From positions 21,919,990-21,983,989 of the forward strand of contig JAQNBH010000014.1 in assembly GCA_028752905.1 (NCBI GenBank): a stretch of DNA of 64,000 nucleotides, in the 5' to 3' direction. Source of the stretch: Cladorhizidae sp. MBARI D1340-BT2. Lineage: Eukaryota; Porifera; Demospongiae; Poecilosclerida; Cladorhizidae. Both the position numbers and the translations under genes were made by a program. The notes beneath the pieces were generated by a model. It made no database searches and was not told the origin of the DNA. It saw only the letters and a program-made list of their open reading frames with translations. Positions 61,901 through 64,000 of this stretch are shown here, one piece after another; position 1 is the stretch's first letter, and the number at the start of each line of letters is the position of its first letter.

Positions 61901-62289
61901 TCTAGTAAAGTCTAGCAAAACATTGCTACATCTAACTTCCCCACTCCCCAGCTTCCCTACTAGTGTTTACAGCAGGGATGTAGATTCATATTCACCAGTT
62001 CTTCCCTAAAAGGGATGCCTGTAGCACACAAAAAGGAACCTAGTAAACTACGCACTTCTTAACAGATCTTGTAACTTCCTCAATGCCAGCTGCTAAAATA
62101 GTTTTACTTGCAGGCTAGATAGTGTGTGTATTTGGGGAATGACTATCAGTTTGTAGCTATAACTCAAGCAGCAGCTTTGTTTCTTTACCAGCCTACCTTC
62201 CTGGCTACAGGCTCAGGCAGCTTTGTTTCTTTACCAGCCTACATTCCTGGATACAGGCTTTGTTTGGCAGCTTTGTTTCTTTACACCCT
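61901..62289. other. no gene; short CAGCTTTGTTTCTTTACCAG repeat
   Basis: Three copies of GGCAGCTTTGTTTCTTTACC-type words lie between 62172 and 62285. Otherwise unique sequence with no exon. Confidence 0.5.
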
Positions 62290-62890
62290 AACCTCTAACC
62301 ATAGTAATTGTCCAAGCCATAACCCAGATCATGGTCCAAGCCTAATTCTAGTCATGGTCCAAGCCCTAACCTGTACAAGTCATTGTCCAAGCACTAAGTC
62401 GAGTCATTGTCAAAGCCCTAACCCTGGTCAATGTCCAACCCCTAACCCTACCCTTTGTCAAAGACCTAACCCTGGTTAATGTCCACCACCTAACCCTAGC
62501 CTTTGTCCTAGCCCTAACCCCCTAGCCTTTGTCCTAGCCCTAACCCTGGTCAAGGTCCAACCCCTAATCCTAGCCTTTGTCCTAGCCCTAACCTTGGTCA
62601 ATGTCCAACACCTAACCCTAGCCTTTGTCCAAGCACTATACCTGGTCAATGTCCAAACCCTAACCCTAGCCTTTGTCCAAGCGCTAACCCTGGTCAATGT
62701 CCAACCCCTAACCCTAGACTTTGTTCAAGCCCTAATCCTGAGTATATATCCAAACCCTAACCCTAGTCTTTCTCCAAGCCCAACTCTGGTCAATGTCCAA
62801 CCCCTAAACCTAGCCTTTGTCCAACCCTAACCCTAGTCATGGTCCAAGCACTAAACCTATCCTTTGTCCAAGCCCTAATCTTGTCAACTG
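62290..62890. repeat. 24-bp telomere-like minisatellite
   Basis: Alternating 24-bp units CCCTAACCCTAGCCTTTGTC+CAAG and CCCTAACCCTGGTCAATGTC+CAAC, about 24 units, increasingly degenerate at the left. Each unit contains CCCTAACCCT, two near-perfect copies of the metazoan telomere hexamer. Long frames over it are artefacts. Confidence 0.9.
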
Positions 62891-64000
62891 TATAATGGTG
62901 ACAAGTCTAGTCAGTTTAGAATGTTCTAGAAAATGTAAGTTAGCAAACTATAAATAGAAGATTGAATTAGTGCTGTAGCCATTTTAACTTTTCTGAAGAT
63001 CGAATTGTCAATGGCAGAAAGACAAACAAAGAAAAGGGCAAAGATTAAGACTGTACAATAACAAATTCTACATCTTTTAACAATGTCTAGATGGGAATTT
63101 ATTAAGCTGTGACGTACATACGTGATGTACGTACAAGAACCTTGTATGTACGTCACAGGTTTTTCTGTAAGTCATGGGTGTGTGGTCTTTCCATTAATGG
63201 TGGAAGTTATGCCTAATAGAAAACTAAAAGAGAATATGAAATGGTTTTAGTTAATATCACTGAAATAATTAATAAAGATGCACATATTTGTTACATACAT
63301 ACGGCATCAATTATATCCCGAAACTACAAACCGTAAAATATTATTTAGTGGGTGTAACTATTTAGTGGGTGTAACCAAAAAAATCCATTGAATCTACTTA
63401 AAAATTAAAAAAATTATCCAAATACACTAAATTTGGAGCAAAACACAATTCCCAACTGTAGGAGGTGTCTGATCTAAAACAGAACAAAGCTTCTGTCATA
63501 ATATGTTACTGTGGCAATTACATAAAAACGAGCATATCTCATTACCCGTTTGTCATATTGGGTTAAAAATTTGCAGAATATGAAACTTCATTTATTTAGC
63601 TTCAAAATGGTGTATTACAGCATACTCAAAACTCATTTTGAAATTTTGACCCCTTGTTTGACATTTTTCTGGATTTGCCATTATGAACATACATGTACTT
63701 TAAAGCTATTCTATTACATTTAAGTTTAAATCTATCAACATCAAGATCAACAGGAAAACTATAATGAATATGCATCAATGCAATCTGTCCTGCCCCATAC
63801 TACTACGTAAGAAAGTTTTAAGGTTTTTAAAGGTACTATGGGCCCAATTGTTCTCATATGATGTGACTGGAATAGTACATGCGATGCACAGCAGTACGTA
63901 AAGGTTAGGAAAGTAATCCTTGTCACACTCTTTCAGAGCTGATTGAAGGGTTGATGGCCGCTTGTCAGCATCTTGACTCTGCCACTTTGCCCTGCACTTC
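62891..64000. other. no gene seen
   Basis: AT-rich unique sequence to the window edge. Contains a perfect 15-bp hairpin (63107-63121 / 63144-63158) and a duplicated TATTTAGTGGGTGTAAC at 63340-63376. No exon or transposon end recognised. Confidence 0.5.
63107..63158. repeat. hairpin with 15-bp perfect stem
   Basis: CTGTGACGTACATAC (63107-63121) and its exact reverse complement (63144-63158) enclose a 22-base loop that repeats GTACGTAC-type words. TGACGTAC-like words also occur at 59150-59180. Could be a transposon terminus or a small MITE; function unknown. Confidence 0.7.

Noticed and set aside
1..64000. bacterial or organellar origin, including TGA read as Trp
   Set aside because: Spliced genes, nuclear transposons and CGA-derived TGA codons alongside TAA and TAG stops argue for decayed nuclear copies using the standard code.

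Overview
The window looks like nuclear DNA of an early-branching marine invertebrate, most likely a demosponge. The grounds are spliced genes with short introns and canonical GT/AG sites, an AT-rich background rich in GTACATGTAC- and TAGCTAGC-type words, a metazoan PIKfyve-like gene, a death-domain gene, and an animal-type transposon load (BEL/Pao, Ty3/gypsy, CR1, hAT, piggyBac, Harbinger, Tigger, MULE). The species call is inference; nothing here is diagnostic. There is no bacterial operon, CRISPR array, tRNA or rRNA that I can support.

Layout. 1-4.9 kb: G/C-rich minisatellites, some telomere-like, around a dead ZNF862-type hAT transposase. 4.9-6.7 kb: minus-strand exons of a PIKfyve-like lipid kinase (FYVE zinc finger and following region), with an ~800 bp pure purine tract in the upstream intron. 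7.7-10.9 kb: a long palindromic (foldback) element split by a hAT element with an 8-bp target duplication. 10.9-11.5 kb: a 34-bp minisatellite. 12.26-22.87 kb: the most striking unit. It is a ~10.6 kb segment bounded by inverted repeats and a candidate 9-bp target duplication. It holds a ~19-exon MULE-type transposase gene (C2H2 fingers, MULE core, SWIM finger, CXXC finger, OTU protease) and, between that gene's 3' end and the far terminal repeat, an intact 1054-residue PHD-finger reverse transcriptase with a restriction-like endonuclease-type C-terminus. 22.9-26.3 kb: a CR1-like LINE relic split by a short hAT. 27.1-27.9 kb: a BEL/Pao integrase relic. 28.2-32.2 kb: a fuller CR1-like LINE with a PHD-type ORF1. 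32.37-33.54 kb: a Tigger element. 34.81-36.64 kb: a Harbinger element with Myb and transposase genes. 37.59-39.99 kb: a deleted Ty3/gypsy element with integrase placed before RNase H. 40.46-47.32 kb: a young BEL/Pao element with 536-bp LTRs, inserted in a piggyBac-type N-terminal exon. 47.6-51.8 kb: a 33-bp minisatellite split by a piggyBac element. 52.9-54.6 kb: a second piggyBac relic. 54.6-54.9 kb: a MITE. 55-55.5 kb: a death-domain gene. 56.7-57 kb: another foldback arm. 59.1-61.9 kb: a dead gene of a dispersed family (ATSHGKG and DGIGG motifs), split by a TTAA-flanked piggyBac. 62.3-62.9 kb: a 24-bp telomere-like minisatellite.

Very little of the window is host coding sequence: the PIKfyve exons and the death-domain gene are the only two I would defend. 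The rest is nested mobile DNA whose insertion order can be read from target duplications. Coordinates of spliced exons come from reading splice consensus and protein frames by eye; family names come from motif recognition and were not checked against any database.
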